Shown piece by piece: positions 19,785-30,183 of a stretch of DNA of 64,000 nt (the first letter of the stretch is position 1; each line of letters begins with the position of its first letter). The stretch is from Balneola sp. (GTDB lineage Bacteria > Bacteroidota > Rhodothermia > Balneolales > Balneolaceae), in the NCBI GenBank assembly GCA_003712055.1, contig RHLJ01000001.1:124001-188000 (forward strand). Direction: 5' to 3'. Below the pieces are notes generated by a model. It was given only the letters and a program-made list of their open reading frames with translations. It made no database searches and was not told the origin of the DNA. Made by a program: the position numbers and the translations under genes.

Positions 19785-21242
19785 ATGAGCGAAGAATTAA
19801 ACGATGAAGTGAAAGCTCTCGAATCGATGATCGGTGAAGAATATAAGTATGGATTCACCACCGATGTAGAGTATGAAGAGTTTCCAAAAGGAATTAGTGA
19901 AGAGATTGTAAGGGAATTATCTAAGCGAAAGAATGAACCGGAATGGATGACTGAATTTCGTGTAAACGCTTATCATGCCTGGAAGGAAATGGAAGAACCA
20001 TCCTGGTTTAATGCTACCTACAAGTCTCCGGATTTTGAAAATCTTCTCTATTACTCAGCTCCTAAGCAAAGACCTCAGTTAGATAGTCTTGATGAAGTAG
20101 ATCCAAACATTCTTGAGACCTATGAGAAACTGGGCATTCCATTAGAAGAGCAAAAAATGCTTTCAGGCGTAGCCGTTGATGCCGTTTTTGATAGTGTTTC
20201 CATATTCACCTCGTTCAAGGAAAAACTTGCAGAAGCAGGAGTAATTTTTTGCTCTATGTCAGAAGCTATCCAGGAACATCCTGAATTGGTTAAAAAATAT
20301 TTGGCTTCGGTAGTACCTGTAAGAGATAACTTCTATTCGGCACTTAATTCAGCAGTATTTTCGGATGGATCATTTTGCTATATCCCAAAAAATACAAAGT
20401 GCCCAATGGAGCTTTCGACATATTTCCGGATCAATAACATGGAATCAGGTCAATTTGAACGAACGCTTATAGTGGCAGAAGAAGGCTCAAGTGTAAGCTA
20501 TCTGGAAGGTTGTACAGCTCCGATGTACGATGAGAATCAATTACATGCAGCTGTGGTTGAATTGGTAGCCTTAGATAATGCTGATATTAAATATTCTACT
20601 ATTCAGAACTGGTATTCCGGAGATGAAGAAGGCAGAGGAGGTATCTACAACTTTGTAACCAAGCGAGGAATCTGTAAAGGAAGAAATTCTAAAATCTCGT
20701 GGACCCAATTAGAAACGGGATCTGCGGTTACTTTGAAGTACCCAAGTGTAATTCTCCAAGGAGATGATTCAATAGGAGAATTTTACTCTGTTGCTGTAAC
20801 TACAAAAAGGCAGCAGGCTGATACTGGTACCAAAATGATTCACCTTGGAAAGAATACCAAGAGTACCATTATCTCGAAAGGTATTTCGGCTGGCAGATCT
20901 AACAATAGTTACAGAGGCGAAGTTAAGATTGGAAAGAAAGCTTTCGGCTCAAAGAATTACTCAGTATGTGATTCTATGTTAATTGGTCAGGAATGTGGTG
21001 CTCATACTTTCCCTTACATCTCTTCAGAAAATGCTTCTAGTAGTGTGGAGCATGAAGCAACTACTTCAAGAGTAGGTGAGGAGCAGATTTTCTATTTGAT
21101 GCAACGCGGGATAAGTGAGCAGGACGCGATATCTATGATCATCAATGGATTTGTAAAGGATGTATTGAAGGAGTTACCACTTGAATTCGCGGTGGAAGCC
21201 AATAAACTATTAGATGTTAAACTAGAGGGCTCGGTAGGATAG
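19785..21242 (+). CDS. sufB: Fe-S cluster assembly scaffold protein SufB
   Basis: A 485-residue SufB, the core scaffold of the SufBCD complex on which nascent iron-sulfur clusters form. The beta-helix core includes [20 protein letters not shown], the [20 protein letters not shown] block and, near the C-terminus, [20 protein letters not shown], whose Cys (SVCDS) aligns with the essential SufB cysteine. First gene of the suf operon, behind a good -7 promoter element. A family A palindrome separates it from sufC. Confidence 0.98.
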   Translation: MSEELNDEVKALESMIGEEYKYGFTTDVEYEEFPKGISEEIVRELSKRKNEPEWMTEFRVNAYHAWKEMEEPSWFNATYKSPDFENLLYYSAPKQRPQLDSLDEVDPNILETYEKLGIPLEEQKMLSGVAVDAVFDSVSIFTSFKEKLAEAGVIFCSMSEAIQEHPELVKKYLASVVPVRDNFYSALNSAVFSDGSFCYIPKNTKCPMELSTYFRINNMESGQFERTLIVAEEGSSVSYLEGCTAPMYDENQLHAAVVELVALDNADIKYSTIQNWYSGDEEGRGGIYNFVTKRGICKGRNSKISWTQLETGSAVTLKYPSVILQGDDSIGEFYSVAVTTKRQQADTGTKMIHLGKNTKSTIISKGISAGRSNNSYRGEVKIGKKAFGSKNYSVCDSMLIGQECGAHTFPYISSENASSSVEHEATTSRVGEEQIFYLMQRGISEQDAISMIINGFVKDVLKELPLEFAVEANKLLDVKLEGSVG

Positions 21243-21262
21243 GCCATAGTATTCATTATTTG

Positions 21263-21334
21263 GTCATCCTGAGGTTACTACCGAAGGATCTAGTCGAATA
21301 TTCGGTTAGATTCTTCGCTTTCGCTCAGAATGAC
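21263..21334. repeat. Dispersed palindrome, family A, copy 2 (inside the suf operon)
   Basis: A 72-bp element from GTCATCCTGAGG to CTCAGAATGAC with inner GAAGGATCT and AGATTCTTCGC, between sufB and sufC. It could fold as a long RNA hairpin within the operon transcript. Confidence 0.8.
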
Positions 21335-21373
21335 CACTAAGAAAAAATTCAAAACCAAAAAGACGACAAGACA

Positions 21374-22147
21374 GTGCTAGAAATAAAAAACTTACATGCC
21401 AAAGTAGAGGGCGAAGAAATTGAAATCCTGAAGGGTGTGAACCTCAATGTGAAAGCAGGAGAGATTCACGCTATAATGGGACCTAACGGAAGTGGTAAAA
21501 GCACCCTTTCTAAAGTAGTATCCGGTCATCCTGAATACGAAGTAACTGATGGTGAAATCCTTTTTGAAGGTGAGGATATCACTGAGATGGACGCTGATGA
21601 AAGAGCACATCTTGGTTTGTTTCTGGCTTTCCAGTATCCGGTAGAGGTGCCAGGTATCACCAATAAAACATTACTCCGTGAGGCTTATAACACCATAGCC
21701 AGGGCTAATGAACGAGAAGAATTAGATCCTCTAGAATTCGAAGATTACATCGAAAGCAAACTTGATATCATTGAAATGAAAGACGAGTTCCTAAGTCGTT
21801 CAATCAATACTGGTTTTTCTGGAGGTGAGAAGAAGAAAAATGAAATCTTCCAGATGGCGGTATTAGATCCCAAATTATCTTTCCTGGATGAAACAGATTC
21901 AGGGTTGGATATCGATGCACTTAAAATTGTATCGGATGGTGTAAACAAGATTGCAAGCGATGAAAAAGCGATTGTAATGATCACACACTATCAAAGATTG
22001 CTTAATTATATCAAACCTGATCATGTACATGTAATGATGGATGGTAAGATTGTGAAGTCTGGCGGCTTTGAGTTGGCAGAAGAACTTGAGGCTAACGGAT
22101 ACGATGGCCTTCAAAAGGAATTTGCTGTAAATGGTGAGGCTCAGTAA
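21374..22147 (+). CDS. sufC: Fe-S assembly ATPase SufC
   Basis: A 257-residue ABC-type ATPase. Walker A is [12 protein letters not shown], the signature is [10 protein letters not shown], and Walker B is [16 protein letters not shown]; the SGGEKKKNE form is specific to SufC. It binds SufB and SufD and drives the conformational change needed for cluster assembly. The start is a GTG at 21374; no ATG fits the conserved N-terminus ([12 protein letters not shown]). The final base of its TAA stop is the first base of the sufD ATG. Confidence 0.98.
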   Translation: MLEIKNLHAKVEGEEIEILKGVNLNVKAGEIHAIMGPNGSGKSTLSKVVSGHPEYEVTDGEILFEGEDITEMDADERAHLGLFLAFQYPVEVPGITNKTLLREAYNTIARANEREELDPLEFEDYIESKLDIIEMKDEFLSRSINTGFSGGEKKKNEIFQMAVLDPKLSFLDETDSGLDIDALKIVSDGVNKIASDEKAIVMITHYQRLLNYIKPDHVHVMMDGKIVKSGGFELAEELEANGYDGLQKEFAVNGEAQ

Positions 22148-23457
22148 TGAGTGAAGTAATTCAAAAAAGTACCCTGTTAGATTATATTAGTGGAGAAATA
22201 GAGCCCAAAGGGACTTCTATCTCTATTAGAGCGATCAATGAGCGTGGTAGAGCTACGCTTAATGAAGTTGCATTTCCTACACGTAAAGATGAAGATTGGA
22301 GATTTATTGATCTGAAATCCATTACAAAGAACTCTTTTGTTTCTGTTGATCAAGCTGGTACTCATGAAGTGGGAGACATTTCTGAATACTACCTGCCTGA
22401 AGCAATGAATTCGAGATTGGTATTTGTAAATGGAGAGTATAATGAGTCTCTCTCTTCAATAGATGACCTTCCTCATGGTGTAGTAGTAGGAAACCTTGCT
22501 GATAACGCAGATCATGATTCCGTTAAATCTTATTTGGGAACGATCACCAATTATGAGGATGATGTATTTGCTCCATTTAATGATGCTGCCTTCAATGATG
22601 GAGCATTCATTCATGTAGCAGAAGAGACCGTTGTTGAAGCGCCTATTCACATTTTGAACATCTTTACTGATGCTGAGAAACCATTCTACGCTACTCCTAG
22701 ATTACTTTATGTAGGAGAGATGTTCTCAAAAGCAACCATTATTGAGGAGCATATTGGTTTAGCAGACAATGTATATCTGAATGTTCCAGTTACTGAATTC
22801 AAGATGTTTACTACATCTAATGTTCATCATGCCCGAATTCAGCGCGATTCTAAGCAAGCTTCTCATGTATCCCGACCAATAGCAGCTCTGGATAAGCATG
22901 CTGAATATCATTCATATACTATTTGTCTTGGTGCCAAGCTATTTAGAAATGAGCCAAGGGTAATTCAAAACGCAGAAGAAGTAGACTTTACTGTTGATGG
23001 ACTCGTTTTGATTGATGGGGAGCAAATCGCTGATACCCACTCAATCATGGATCACCGCTATGCTCATGGTAATAGCCATCAATTACATAAAGTAGTAGTT
23101 AATGATACTGCTCATTCGATTTTCAACGGGAAGATTTTTGTAGCAAAGGATGCTCAAAAAATTGATTCTTTTCAGGAAAACCGAAATTTATTGATCTCTG
23201 ATACAGGCAAAGTACATACTAAACCTCAACTTGAGATTTTTGCTGATGATGTGCGTTGTTCTCATGGAGCAACTATAGGTCAGCTGCAAGACGAGGAAGT
23301 GTTTTATCTACAGAGTAGAGGACTTACAGAGCAGAAGTCCAGAGAATTACTCGTGTATGCTTTTGCTTTAGAAAGTGTAGAGAGTATGGAAGTGGAGTCT
23401 GTGGAAAAGATGCTTCTTGATGAAGTAATTAAATACACGAATAGAGACGGAAAGTAA
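22147..23457 (+). CDS. sufD: Fe-S cluster assembly protein SufD
   Basis: A 436-residue SufD, paralogue of SufB and second scaffold half of SufBCD, implicated in iron supply. The N-terminal RKDEDWRFIDLKSI matches the usual FPTxKxEDWKYT region. The C-terminal block FADDVRCSHGATIGQLQDEE carries the His conserved for cluster formation. It overlaps sufC by one base, so the two are translationally coupled. A family A palindrome follows before sufS. Confidence 0.97.
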   Translation: MSEVIQKSTLLDYISGEIEPKGTSISIRAINERGRATLNEVAFPTRKDEDWRFIDLKSITKNSFVSVDQAGTHEVGDISEYYLPEAMNSRLVFVNGEYNESLSSIDDLPHGVVVGNLADNADHDSVKSYLGTITNYEDDVFAPFNDAAFNDGAFIHVAEETVVEAPIHILNIFTDAEKPFYATPRLLYVGEMFSKATIIEEHIGLADNVYLNVPVTEFKMFTTSNVHHARIQRDSKQASHVSRPIAALDKHAEYHSYTICLGAKLFRNEPRVIQNAEEVDFTVDGLVLIDGEQIADTHSIMDHRYAHGNSHQLHKVVVNDTAHSIFNGKIFVAKDAQKIDSFQENRNLLISDTGKVHTKPQLEIFADDVRCSHGATIGQLQDEEVFYLQSRGLTEQKSRELLVYAFALESVESMEVESVEKMLLDEVIKYTNRDGK

Positions 23458-23464
23458 TTAACCG

Positions 23465-23544
23465 GTCATTCTGAGGCCACTGCCGAAGAATCTAAACGGG
23501 TGGGTTTATCCGGTCAGATCCTTCGCAAGTATGCTCAGGATGAC
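23465..23544. repeat. Dispersed palindrome, family A, copy 3 (inside the suf operon)
   Basis: An 80-bp element from GTCATTCTGAGGCCACTGCC to GCTCAGGATGAC, between sufD and sufS. Its right arm GATCCTTCGCAAGTATGCTC is identical to that of copy 1. An in-frame ATG at 23531 for sufS lies inside it and is probably not used. Confidence 0.8.
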
Positions 23545-23554
23545 AATTGAGACA

Positions 23555-24802
23555 ATGAGCCAATCAAAAACAGACATATCATCTGCTATCAACTGGGAAA
23601 AGGTTCGTGATCAATTTCCTGTGTTAAACCAGTCTGTAAATGGGAAACCATTGGTCTACCTCGATAATGGTGCCAGTAGTCAAATGCCTAAACGGGTTAT
23701 TGACCGATTAAATGCCTATCACAGTAAAGAACATGCAAATGTTCATCGGGGTATCCATTCATTAAGTCAGCATGCTACTGATGAGTATGAGTCGACCAGG
23801 GAAAAAGTACGTAATCTTATCAACGCCAGACATTTAGAGGAGATAATTTATACTACTGGTACTACTGATTCTATTAATCTGGTAGCAAACAGCTATGGCA
23901 GAACTCATTTCAAAGAAGGGGATGAGATCATTGTTTCTGAGATGGAGCACCATGCCAATATTGTGCCCTGGCAAATAGTTGCAGAACAAACGGGAGCAAT
24001 ACTGAAAGTTATCCCAATGAGTGATCAAGGTGTTCTTGATATGAATACTTTTTATAGTTTGTTGTCTGATAAGACCTGTTTTGTTTCAGTAATACATGTT
24101 TCTAATGCTCTGGGAACAGTAAATCCCGTTAAGGAAATTATTGAAGCTGCGCACGAAAGAAATATTCCAGTACTTCTTGACGGTGCTCAGGCTGTTCCAC
24201 ATTCTACCGTAGATGTGCAAGAACTAAATGCAGACTTTTATGCTTTTTCTGCTCACAAGATGTGTGGGCCTACAGGTTTTGGCATCCTATATGGAAAAAA
24301 AGAGCTACTTGAAGCTATGCCTCCATATAGAGGCGGTGGAGATATGATTGACCGGGTTACGTTTGAGAAAACTACCTGGAATGATCTTCCCCATAAGTTT
24401 GAAGCAGGTACTCCGCCAATTGCAGCAGGAATTGGGCTTGGAACTGCTATCGATTTTCTATCCGAAATAGGAATGGAGGCTATTTCTGAACGTGAAGCAG
24501 AGCTGGTTGAATATGCAACCCAAAGATTGACCGATATTGACGGATTAACTATCGTAGGTACCTCTGACAAAAAAACTTCCGTAATTTCTTTTCTGTTAGA
24601 TGGAATACATCCTACCGATGCTGGCACAATTCTTGATAAAGAAGGAATAGCAGTAAGAACAGGGCACCATTGTGCACAGCCTGTAATGGACCATTTTAAA
24701 ATTCCCGGTACGCTTAGGGCATCTATTTCTTTTTACAATAATGAAGAAGATATTGATCGCCTGGTGGAAGGAATTGAATACACCAAAGAATTTTTTAGTT
24801 AA
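23555..24802 (+). CDS. sufS: Cysteine desulfurase SufS
   Basis: A 415-residue group II cysteine desulfurase. It takes sulfur from L-cysteine as a persulfide for the SufBCD scaffold. The PLP lysine is in FYAFSAHKMCGPTGFG, and the active-site cysteine in RTGHHCAQPVM. LDNGASSQMPKRVID and EMEHHANIVPWQ are standard class V aminotransferase segments. I choose the ATG at 23555 (MSQSKTD) because the earlier ATG at 23531 lies in the palindromic element and would add residues with no family counterpart. No SufE or SufU sulfur acceptor is in the window. Confidence 0.96.
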   Translation: MSQSKTDISSAINWEKVRDQFPVLNQSVNGKPLVYLDNGASSQMPKRVIDRLNAYHSKEHANVHRGIHSLSQHATDEYESTREKVRNLINARHLEEIIYTTGTTDSINLVANSYGRTHFKEGDEIIVSEMEHHANIVPWQIVAEQTGAILKVIPMSDQGVLDMNTFYSLLSDKTCFVSVIHVSNALGTVNPVKEIIEAAHERNIPVLLDGAQAVPHSTVDVQELNADFYAFSAHKMCGPTGFGILYGKKELLEAMPPYRGGGDMIDRVTFEKTTWNDLPHKFEAGTPPIAAGIGLGTAIDFLSEIGMEAISEREAELVEYATQRLTDIDGLTIVGTSDKKTSVISFLLDGIHPTDAGTILDKEGIAVRTGHHCAQPVMDHFKIPGTLRASISFYNNEEDIDRLVEGIEYTKEFFS

Positions 24803-24814
24803 AGAGATACAGAT

Positions 24815-25366
24815 ATGGCAAAAATTAAAGAAATAGAACGCACACCGAATCCAGATGCAATGCGGTTTGTTTTGGATGAGCCACTTACAAATGGAGTAAC
24901 CCGTTCATTTGAAAACAGTATTGAAGCAGAAGGAGATGAGTTGGCTTCAGCTCTATTTGCTATCGATAATGTGATAAACGTGTATTATGTGGACAAATAC
25001 ATTACCGTTACTCAAGATGGTAACGCTGTTTGGTCTGAGCTCCTCAGAAAATTAGCACCTCCAATTCGTGAAGCTCAGCCAAAATTAGATTTCGAAGATG
25101 ATTCAGAAGTACATGTAAGTAAAGAAGCTATGGAATCTGATGATCCTCGTTTGCAGGAAATTAACCGTATGCTTGATGATCAGGTACGACCATATCTTCT
25201 GGCAGATGGTGGTGGACTAAAGGTACTTGGACTTGAGAATAATCGCCTGAAAGTACACTACCAGGGTGCTTGTGGTACCTGTCCAACTGCTAGTACTGGA
25301 ACGCTCTATGCTATTGAAAGCATGGTTAAAAGAATTGATCCTGAAATTCAGGTAATCTCTGTTTAA
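24815..25366 (+). CDS. Nfu-type Fe-S carrier protein
   Basis: A 183-residue Nfu protein with two domains. The N-terminal Nfu_N domain has the signature IERTPNPDAMRFVLDEPL. The C-terminal NifU-like domain has RPYLLADGGGLKVLGLENN and the cluster-binding CxxC in YQGACGTCPTAST. It probably receives Fe-S clusters from SufBCD and passes them to target enzymes. It starts 12 bp after sufS and stands in the same operon. Confidence 0.95.
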   Translation: MAKIKEIERTPNPDAMRFVLDEPLTNGVTRSFENSIEAEGDELASALFAIDNVINVYYVDKYITVTQDGNAVWSELLRKLAPPIREAQPKLDFEDDSEVHVSKEAMESDDPRLQEINRMLDDQVRPYLLADGGGLKVLGLENNRLKVHYQGACGTCPTASTGTLYAIESMVKRIDPEIQVISV

Positions 25367-25377
25367 AAAGTAGACCA

Positions 25378-25716
25378 ATGGGAGAGATCACCATCAGCGA
25401 ACGTGCTTATAAGCGAATTGAAGAAATTCGCAGCGAGCAGGGTGTATCTACTGATGCGCTTCTGAAAGTTGGCGTAGTTAGCGGTGGTTGTTCAGGTCTT
25501 ACTTACGATCTCGACTTTTCTAGTGAGATTACTCCTACTGACCAGGATCAGGTTTTTGATGTTAATGGGTTGAAAGTACTGGTTGATATGAGAAGCTTCC
25601 TTTATCTCGCTGGAACTGAGCTGGATTATACAGACGGTTTTGAAGGGCAGGGTTTTCACTTCAATAACCCTAATGCTAACCGCACCTGTTCCTGTGGCGA
25701 GAGTTTTTCTGTCTAG
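25378..25716 (+). CDS. sufA: A-type Fe-S carrier (SufA/ErpA/IscA family)
   Basis: A 112-residue HesB/IscA-family protein. The three cluster-ligand cysteines are present: the first in GVVSGGCSGLTYDLDF, and the pair in RTCSCGESF near the C-terminus. It carries Fe-S clusters from the Suf scaffold to apo-proteins. Last gene of the operon, 11 bp after nfu. The choice between SufA and ErpA is not decided by sequence; the operon position favours SufA. Confidence 0.92.
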   Translation: MGEITISERAYKRIEEIRSEQGVSTDALLKVGVVSGGCSGLTYDLDFSSEITPTDQDQVFDVNGLKVLVDMRSFLYLAGTELDYTDGFEGQGFHFNNPNANRTCSCGESFSV

Positions 25717-25722
25717 TTTCTA

Positions 25723-25751
25723 GTCATCCCTTACTACTTGACCTGGGATCT
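25723..25751. repeat. Partial family B element after sufA
   Basis: GTCATCCCTTACTACTTGAC followed by CTGGGATCT resembles one arm of the 38873-38948 palindrome. The second arm is missing, so this looks like a decayed copy. Confidence 0.4.
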
Positions 25752-25783
25752 AAACCAACTCTTTTTATTTGCTATAAAGCCAC

Positions 25784-26506
25784 CTAAGATTTTATTACAT
25801 AGTATTCCAACCAAGCTAAGGGTTTGGTAAGCTGATGGTTATTGAACTCTAAATGTATTACTCGTCTTTTCTTTCCGTTCGTTGTTCTGTTTGAGGAATG
25901 TAAAGCTAGTGGTTTCATTAGCATTGCTCCGCCTTTTTCTACTTTACAGACAACTTCATTTTCAATATCCCAGCCTTTTGATCCGGTACGTATTATTCCG
26001 TTTAAATGAGACTTCGGGATTATTTTTAAAGCTCCGTTTTTTTCGTCCGTTTTGTCCAAATGAATACGGATAGTTATTGTGTCTTGTAAAATCTCAATAG
26101 GTGGTTGAACTCCGTATTGTCCTTTTTTAAATGTCCAATTCGAGTAGTTTTCCAATTCGACTTTCTTGTCGACCGATATACTCAAATCTTGATGATAGGC
26201 AACGAACCAATTCGATTCTCCGGGTTTATCAAAATAGATTGCTTTGGTAAGAAAATATTCGGATTCAGAAAGATCAGAAAGTAGTTCGATTAGTTTTCCA
26301 TTAAACAATAATCCGGTCAATTCTGGAACATTCTTAATAAGCTGCCTGATAGCAAATAGATCTTTTGCTTTCATAAATGACTCTCCGCCTTGTTCAGTAC
26401 TTTCAATACAGGCTAAGATCTGGCTTATTTCTCGATCTGAATACAAGTCGGATAAAATGGAATATCCATTTTCTTCAAGTTCTATTTTGTTTCTTTTGTA
26501 CATCAT
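25784..26506 (-). CDS. Phytanoyl-CoA dioxygenase (PhyH) family protein
   Basis: A 240-residue Fe(II)/2-oxoglutarate oxygenase-like protein. The iron triad is visible: AYHQDLS gives His-x-Asp, and PLALHSSNRTTNGKKRRVIH gives the distal His, with an Arg for 2-oxoglutarate binding shortly after. The N-terminal ENGYSILSDLYSDREI fits the family start. Members hydroxylate many small molecules; the substrate here is unknown. It begins 9 bp after the stop of the P-type ATPase gene and is probably in its operon. The start could be either of two adjacent ATGs. Confidence 0.85.
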   Translation of the reverse strand: MMYKRNKIELEENGYSILSDLYSDREISQILACIESTEQGGESFMKAKDLFAIRQLIKNVPELTGLLFNGKLIELLSDLSESEYFLTKAIYFDKPGESNWFVAYHQDLSISVDKKVELENYSNWTFKKGQYGVQPPIEILQDTITIRIHLDKTDEKNGALKIIPKSHLNGIIRTGSKGWDIENEVVCKVEKGGAMLMKPLALHSSNRTTNGKKRRVIHLEFNNHQLTKPLAWLEYYVIKS

Positions 26507-26515
26507 GCGGTATCA

Positions 26516-28876
26516 CTAAGTAAATGAGATCTGTTTTAATCGTAAAGAATTCCCTATTACACTTACCGAACTAAAACTCATTGCTAGTGCTGCTATCATC
26601 GGAGAAAGTAAAATCCCAAAAACAGGGAAGAGTAAGCCCGCAGCGATCGGGATTCCAAGAGTATTGTAGATAAGAGCAAAGAAGAGGTTTTGTTTGATGT
26701 TCGTCAATACTGAATGACTCAGCTTAAGCGCTTTAACAATTCCCTGCAAATCACCCTTTACCAAAGTAATAGAGGCACTTTCTATCGCTACATCAGTACC
26801 AGTTCCCATAGCAATGCCTACATCAGCTTGAGAAAGAGCTGGGGCGTCATTAATACCATCTCCAGCCATAACCACTTTTAGACCTTCATTTTGTAACCGT
26901 TGTACTTCATTAAATTTATCTTCGGGAAGGCATTCAGCTTTATATCCATCTATTCCAGCTTTATCTGCTACATATTTTGCCGTATGAGGATTATCTCCCG
27001 TCAACATGATTACCTGCTTACCTAATTCATGAAGCTCTTTTATAGCCTCTATACTGCTTTCTTTGATTGGATCAGAGATAACTATAAAGCCAGCAAGCTT
27101 ATCCTCAATAGATAGCCATGAAACTGTTTTTCCTTCTTTTAAAAATGCCTCAGCTTCAGCTCCGGTTTCTTTTATAAGCTTTTTATTGCCAAGCAGGATA
27201 TTGACTCCTCCAAAAGCGCCTTGAACTCCCTTTCCAATAATGGATTCAAAGTTGGAAACTGGTAGGACATCTGTATTTTTCTCTTTCCCATAATCAGTAA
27301 TCGCTTTTGCTAGTGGGTGTTCACTTTCTTTGTTTATTGAGGCTGCATACTTAAGGACCTGCTCTTCATTAAATCCGTTAAGAGTTTCAATATGTTCCAC
27401 AGTCGGTTTTCCTTCTGTGATGGTTCCTGTTTTGTCGACAAGGATAACATCAACATCGTTAAGCTCTTCAAATGTGCCTGCATTTTTGATAAGTACGCCT
27501 GATTGAGCCCCTTTTCCAACGCCTACCATTACCGACATTGGTGTGGCGAGGCCCAATGCGCATGGACAAGCGATAATGAGTACAGCAATAGCATTTACCA
27601 GGGCATAAACTTCAGCAGGTTCCGGACCAAAGAATAACCAAATGAGAAAGGTTGTTAAAGCAATAAAGAGAACCGTAGGAACAAACCAGCTGGAAATTCT
27701 ATCGGCAAGATTTTGAATTGGAGCTCGGCTTCGACTCGCATTATTTACCATCTCAATAATTTGAGAGAGAAGGGTGTCCTTGCCAATCTTTTGAGCTTCC
27801 ATTACAAATGTACCCGTTCCATTTATGGTACCAGAAACTACTTTCTCACCGTCTGTTTTCAATACGGGAATAGGTTCACCTGAAATCATAGATTCGTCTA
27901 CAGAACTTTGACCGCTTATAACAGAGCCATCAACAGGTATTTTTTCTCCAGGCTTTACTTTTAGTCGATCTCCAATCTGGATTTCTTCAATGGCTATTTC
28001 TTCTTCATTTCCATCATTATCAACTCGCAATGCGATATTAGGAGCTAATTTCATCAATTCTTTGATGGCCGAGTTAGTCTGGGAATGAGCCTTAGCTTCT
28101 AATACCTGACCTAGGAGAACCAGGGTAAGAATTACAGTGGCAGACTCAAAATAGAGATGTACAAAGCCTGCATCCGATTTAAACTCTTCCGGGAAAATAT
28201 CAGGTAAGACTAATGCCACAACACTAAATACCCAGGCAATACCAGCTCCGATACCTATCAAAGTGAACATGTTCAAATTCCAGGTAATCAAAGAACGCCA
28301 GGCTCTTTCGAAGAACATCCAGGTAGAGTAGAAAACGACGGGTATAGAAAGAGTGAATTGTATCCAGTTCCAAACTTGTATGTCCATAAGGTCATAGAGC
28401 GGATTGTTATGTACCATCTCACTCATCGCTATTATGAAGATGGGAAGAGTAAAAGCTACCGATATCCAGAACTTATTAAGCAATTCCTTATACCTCTGCT
28501 CTTCTGTGTCTTCGTCTCCAATAAGAGGAACCAGGTCCATTCCACAAACCGGGCAAGCTCCAGGCTGATCATAAGTTTTATCTCCTTCACACTGCATGGG
28601 GCAGTAATATTTGCCAGTGGGTTTGCCATTTTTTTTTGGTGAGGGAGGCTTCTTTACCTTCGCTCCATGAGAATGTATGGTATAGTGGCCACCTGATTCA
28701 CTTAATACTTCCTGAAAAACAGTTACATCCACGTGAGTATCCATATAAATGGTAGCTTCAGCTTTTTCTAAATCCACTTCTACAGAGGAAACTCCTTCTA
28801 CATTGCTTAGCGCTTCCTTAACATGAGTCTTGCAGCCGTTACAACTCATTCCATGGATATGATAGGTGTGCTTCAT
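26516..28876 (-). CDS. Copper-exporting P1B-type ATPase
   Basis: A 786-residue P1B-1 ATPase, probably exporting Cu(I). Order: an N-terminal HMA domain with [11 protein letters not shown] (CxxC metal site), a second heavy-metal-binding segment [20 protein letters not shown] followed by VCGMD, then eight membrane helices. The ion channel motif [10 protein letters not shown], phosphorylation site [17 protein letters not shown] nucleotide-binding motif and [10 protein letters not shown] hinge are all intact. The last helices carry [11 protein letters not shown] and [14 protein letters not shown], the Cu(I) signature. It overlaps the preceding DUF1801 gene by 4 bp. No CueR or CsoR-type regulator is adjacent. 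Confidence 0.95.
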   Translation of the reverse strand: MKHTYHIHGMSCNGCKTHVKEALSNVEGVSSVEVDLEKAEATIYMDTHVDVTVFQEVLSESGGHYTIHSHGAKVKKPPSPKKNGKPTGKYYCPMQCEGDKTYDQPGACPVCGMDLVPLIGDEDTEEQRYKELLNKFWISVAFTLPIFIIAMSEMVHNNPLYDLMDIQVWNWIQFTLSIPVVFYSTWMFFERAWRSLITWNLNMFTLIGIGAGIAWVFSVVALVLPDIFPEEFKSDAGFVHLYFESATVILTLVLLGQVLEAKAHSQTNSAIKELMKLAPNIALRVDNDGNEEEIAIEEIQIGDRLKVKPGEKIPVDGSVISGQSSVDESMISGEPIPVLKTDGEKVVSGTINGTGTFVMEAQKIGKDTLLSQIIEMVNNASRSRAPIQNLADRISSWFVPTVLFIALTTFLIWLFFGPEPAEVYALVNAIAVLIIACPCALGLATPMSVMVGVGKGAQSGVLIKNAGTFEELNDVDVILVDKTGTITEGKPTVEHIETLNGFNEEQVLKYAASINKESEHPLAKAITDYGKEKNTDVLPVSNFESIIGKGVQGAFGGVNILLGNKKLIKETGAEAEAFLKEGKTVSWLSIEDKLAGFIVISDPIKESSIEAIKELHELGKQVIMLTGDNPHTAKYVADKAGIDGYKAECLPEDKFNEVQRLQNEGLKVVMAGDGINDAPALSQADVGIAMGTGTDVAIESASITLVKGDLQGIVKALKLSHSVLTNIKQNLFFALIYNTLGIPIAAGLLFPVFGILLSPMIAALAMSFSSVSVIGNSLRLKQISFT

Positions 28877-29277
28877 GATTTTTTATTTGAATGAGAATCG
28901 ATTTCTAATGCTTCAAATAGATAGTCTCTTATCAATTGGGGATCAATCTCATCAACATGGAGAAAGGTTTTGGTATACACACTTTTTCGTGTTCCTTTTT
29001 CAAGGTACCCAGCATAATCGGATAATAGATTTCCGCGGCTAAATCCAAGAATTACTCCCTCTTTAATAGTTCCCCAGGGAACTGATCCCGGCCAAATGAA
29101 ACAGATCGTTCTGTTTCGAGAGAAGAATGGGACGTTATAACTTAATTTTTCTTTGCAATCAGGGATGCACTCATAAACCAAAGCTCTTAGCTCTTCTACA
29201 ATTTCTAATTCATTATCTGGCAAATAGTCCAGGAAATCACCTAAAGAAGAGAAATTTAAATTTTGGAATTTATTCAC
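28873..29277 (-). CDS. DUF1801 (YdhG-like) protein
   Basis: A 134-residue protein from a GTG at 29277 ([19 protein letters not shown]); a TTG at 29319 would add 14 residues and is less likely because it runs into the promoter region of the divergent esterase. The segment [20 protein letters not shown] followed by [17 protein letters not shown] is the DUF1801 pattern. This family has an iron-chaperone-like fold but no established role here. It is upstream of and overlaps the copper ATPase gene, which may mean shared expression. Confidence 0.75.
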   Translation of the reverse strand: MNKFQNLNFSSLGDFLDYLPDNELEIVEELRALVYECIPDCKEKLSYNVPFFSRNRTICFIWPGSVPWGTIKEGVILGFSRGNLLSDYAGYLEKGTRKSVYTKTFLHVDEIDPQLIRDYLFEALEIDSHSNKKS

Positions 29278-29328
29278 GTTATTGGTTTCGCTTGGTCGGT
29301 AAATAACGGACGTAAACAAAATACTGCA

Positions 29329-30183
29329 ATGAATAAACTCTTACTACCATCAATTCTAGTAACACTGTTATTAGGCCTTTCAATAAATGCCATTGCACAA
29401 CCTCTCATTATCCCGCTCTGGGAAGAAGGAGCCCCTGGCTTCGAACAGTTAAAAGACGAACCGGAACTTTCCGGAGACTGGTGGGTCCGAAATGTCCATA
29501 ACCCTACGGCGAATGTATTTCTTGCCCCAGACAGTATAGCTAACGGTACAGCTATGGTAATTTTTCCTGGAGGTGGGCATCAAAACTTGGTATATAATTC
29601 AGAAGGTGTTAATCCCGCTAAGTTTTTAAACAGCTTGGGTATTCATGCCATAGTTGTCAAATACCGATTGGCTAGGCAGGAGGGATCTCCTTACAGCTTG
29701 GAAACTCATAATGCACAGGATGCACATAGGGGTGTGAGAGTAGCAAGATATTATGCTGATGAATGGGGCATTGATCCTGATAGAATTGGTGTCTTTGGGT
29801 TTTCAGCTGGAGGAGAAACTTCAGCCTTGGTAGCTTATGGAAAGGGGAATGAACATCAAGCAAGTGGAGATGATATTGACACTATAAGCTCAAAACCTAA
29901 TTTTCAGATACTTGTTTATCCCGGACCATTGTTTATTCCCGAAGCTGTATCAAAAGATGCTCCACCTACTTTTGCAATAGTTTCTAATAATGATGAGTGC
30001 TGTTCTGATCCTGTGTTAAAACTCTTAAGTGCTTATAGAAAGGCGGGAGTACATTTTGAAGCTCATATCTATGGTTTTGGCGATCATGCCTTTAATATGG
30101 GATATCGATCTGATCTTGAATCCATTTCCGGGTGGCCTAATCGCCTAAAAGACTGGCTTAAGGACAGTGAACTAATTGATTAG
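29329..30183 (+). CDS. Secreted alpha/beta hydrolase, BD-FAE/acetyl-esterase type
   Basis: A 284-residue secreted enzyme. The ATG at 29329 starts a signal peptide MNKLLLPSILVTLLLGL ending near AIAQP. The oxyanion region is VIFPGGGHQNL and the nucleophile elbow is GFSAGGETSAL. The acid and base are likely Asp in SNNDECCSD and His in YGFGDHAFNMG. This matches the family of xylan acetylesterase-like and feruloyl esterase hydrolases that remove acyl groups from polysaccharides. The substrate is not proven. Its 3' end overlaps that of the convergent beta-lactamase-fold gene by 12 bp. Confidence 0.88.
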   Translation: MNKLLLPSILVTLLLGLSINAIAQPLIIPLWEEGAPGFEQLKDEPELSGDWWVRNVHNPTANVFLAPDSIANGTAMVIFPGGGHQNLVYNSEGVNPAKFLNSLGIHAIVVKYRLARQEGSPYSLETHNAQDAHRGVRVARYYADEWGIDPDRIGVFGFSAGGETSALVAYGKGNEHQASGDDIDTISSKPNFQILVYPGPLFIPEAVSKDAPPTFAIVSNNDECCSDPVLKLLSAYRKAGVHFEAHIYGFGDHAFNMGYRSDLESISGWPNRLKDWLKDSELID

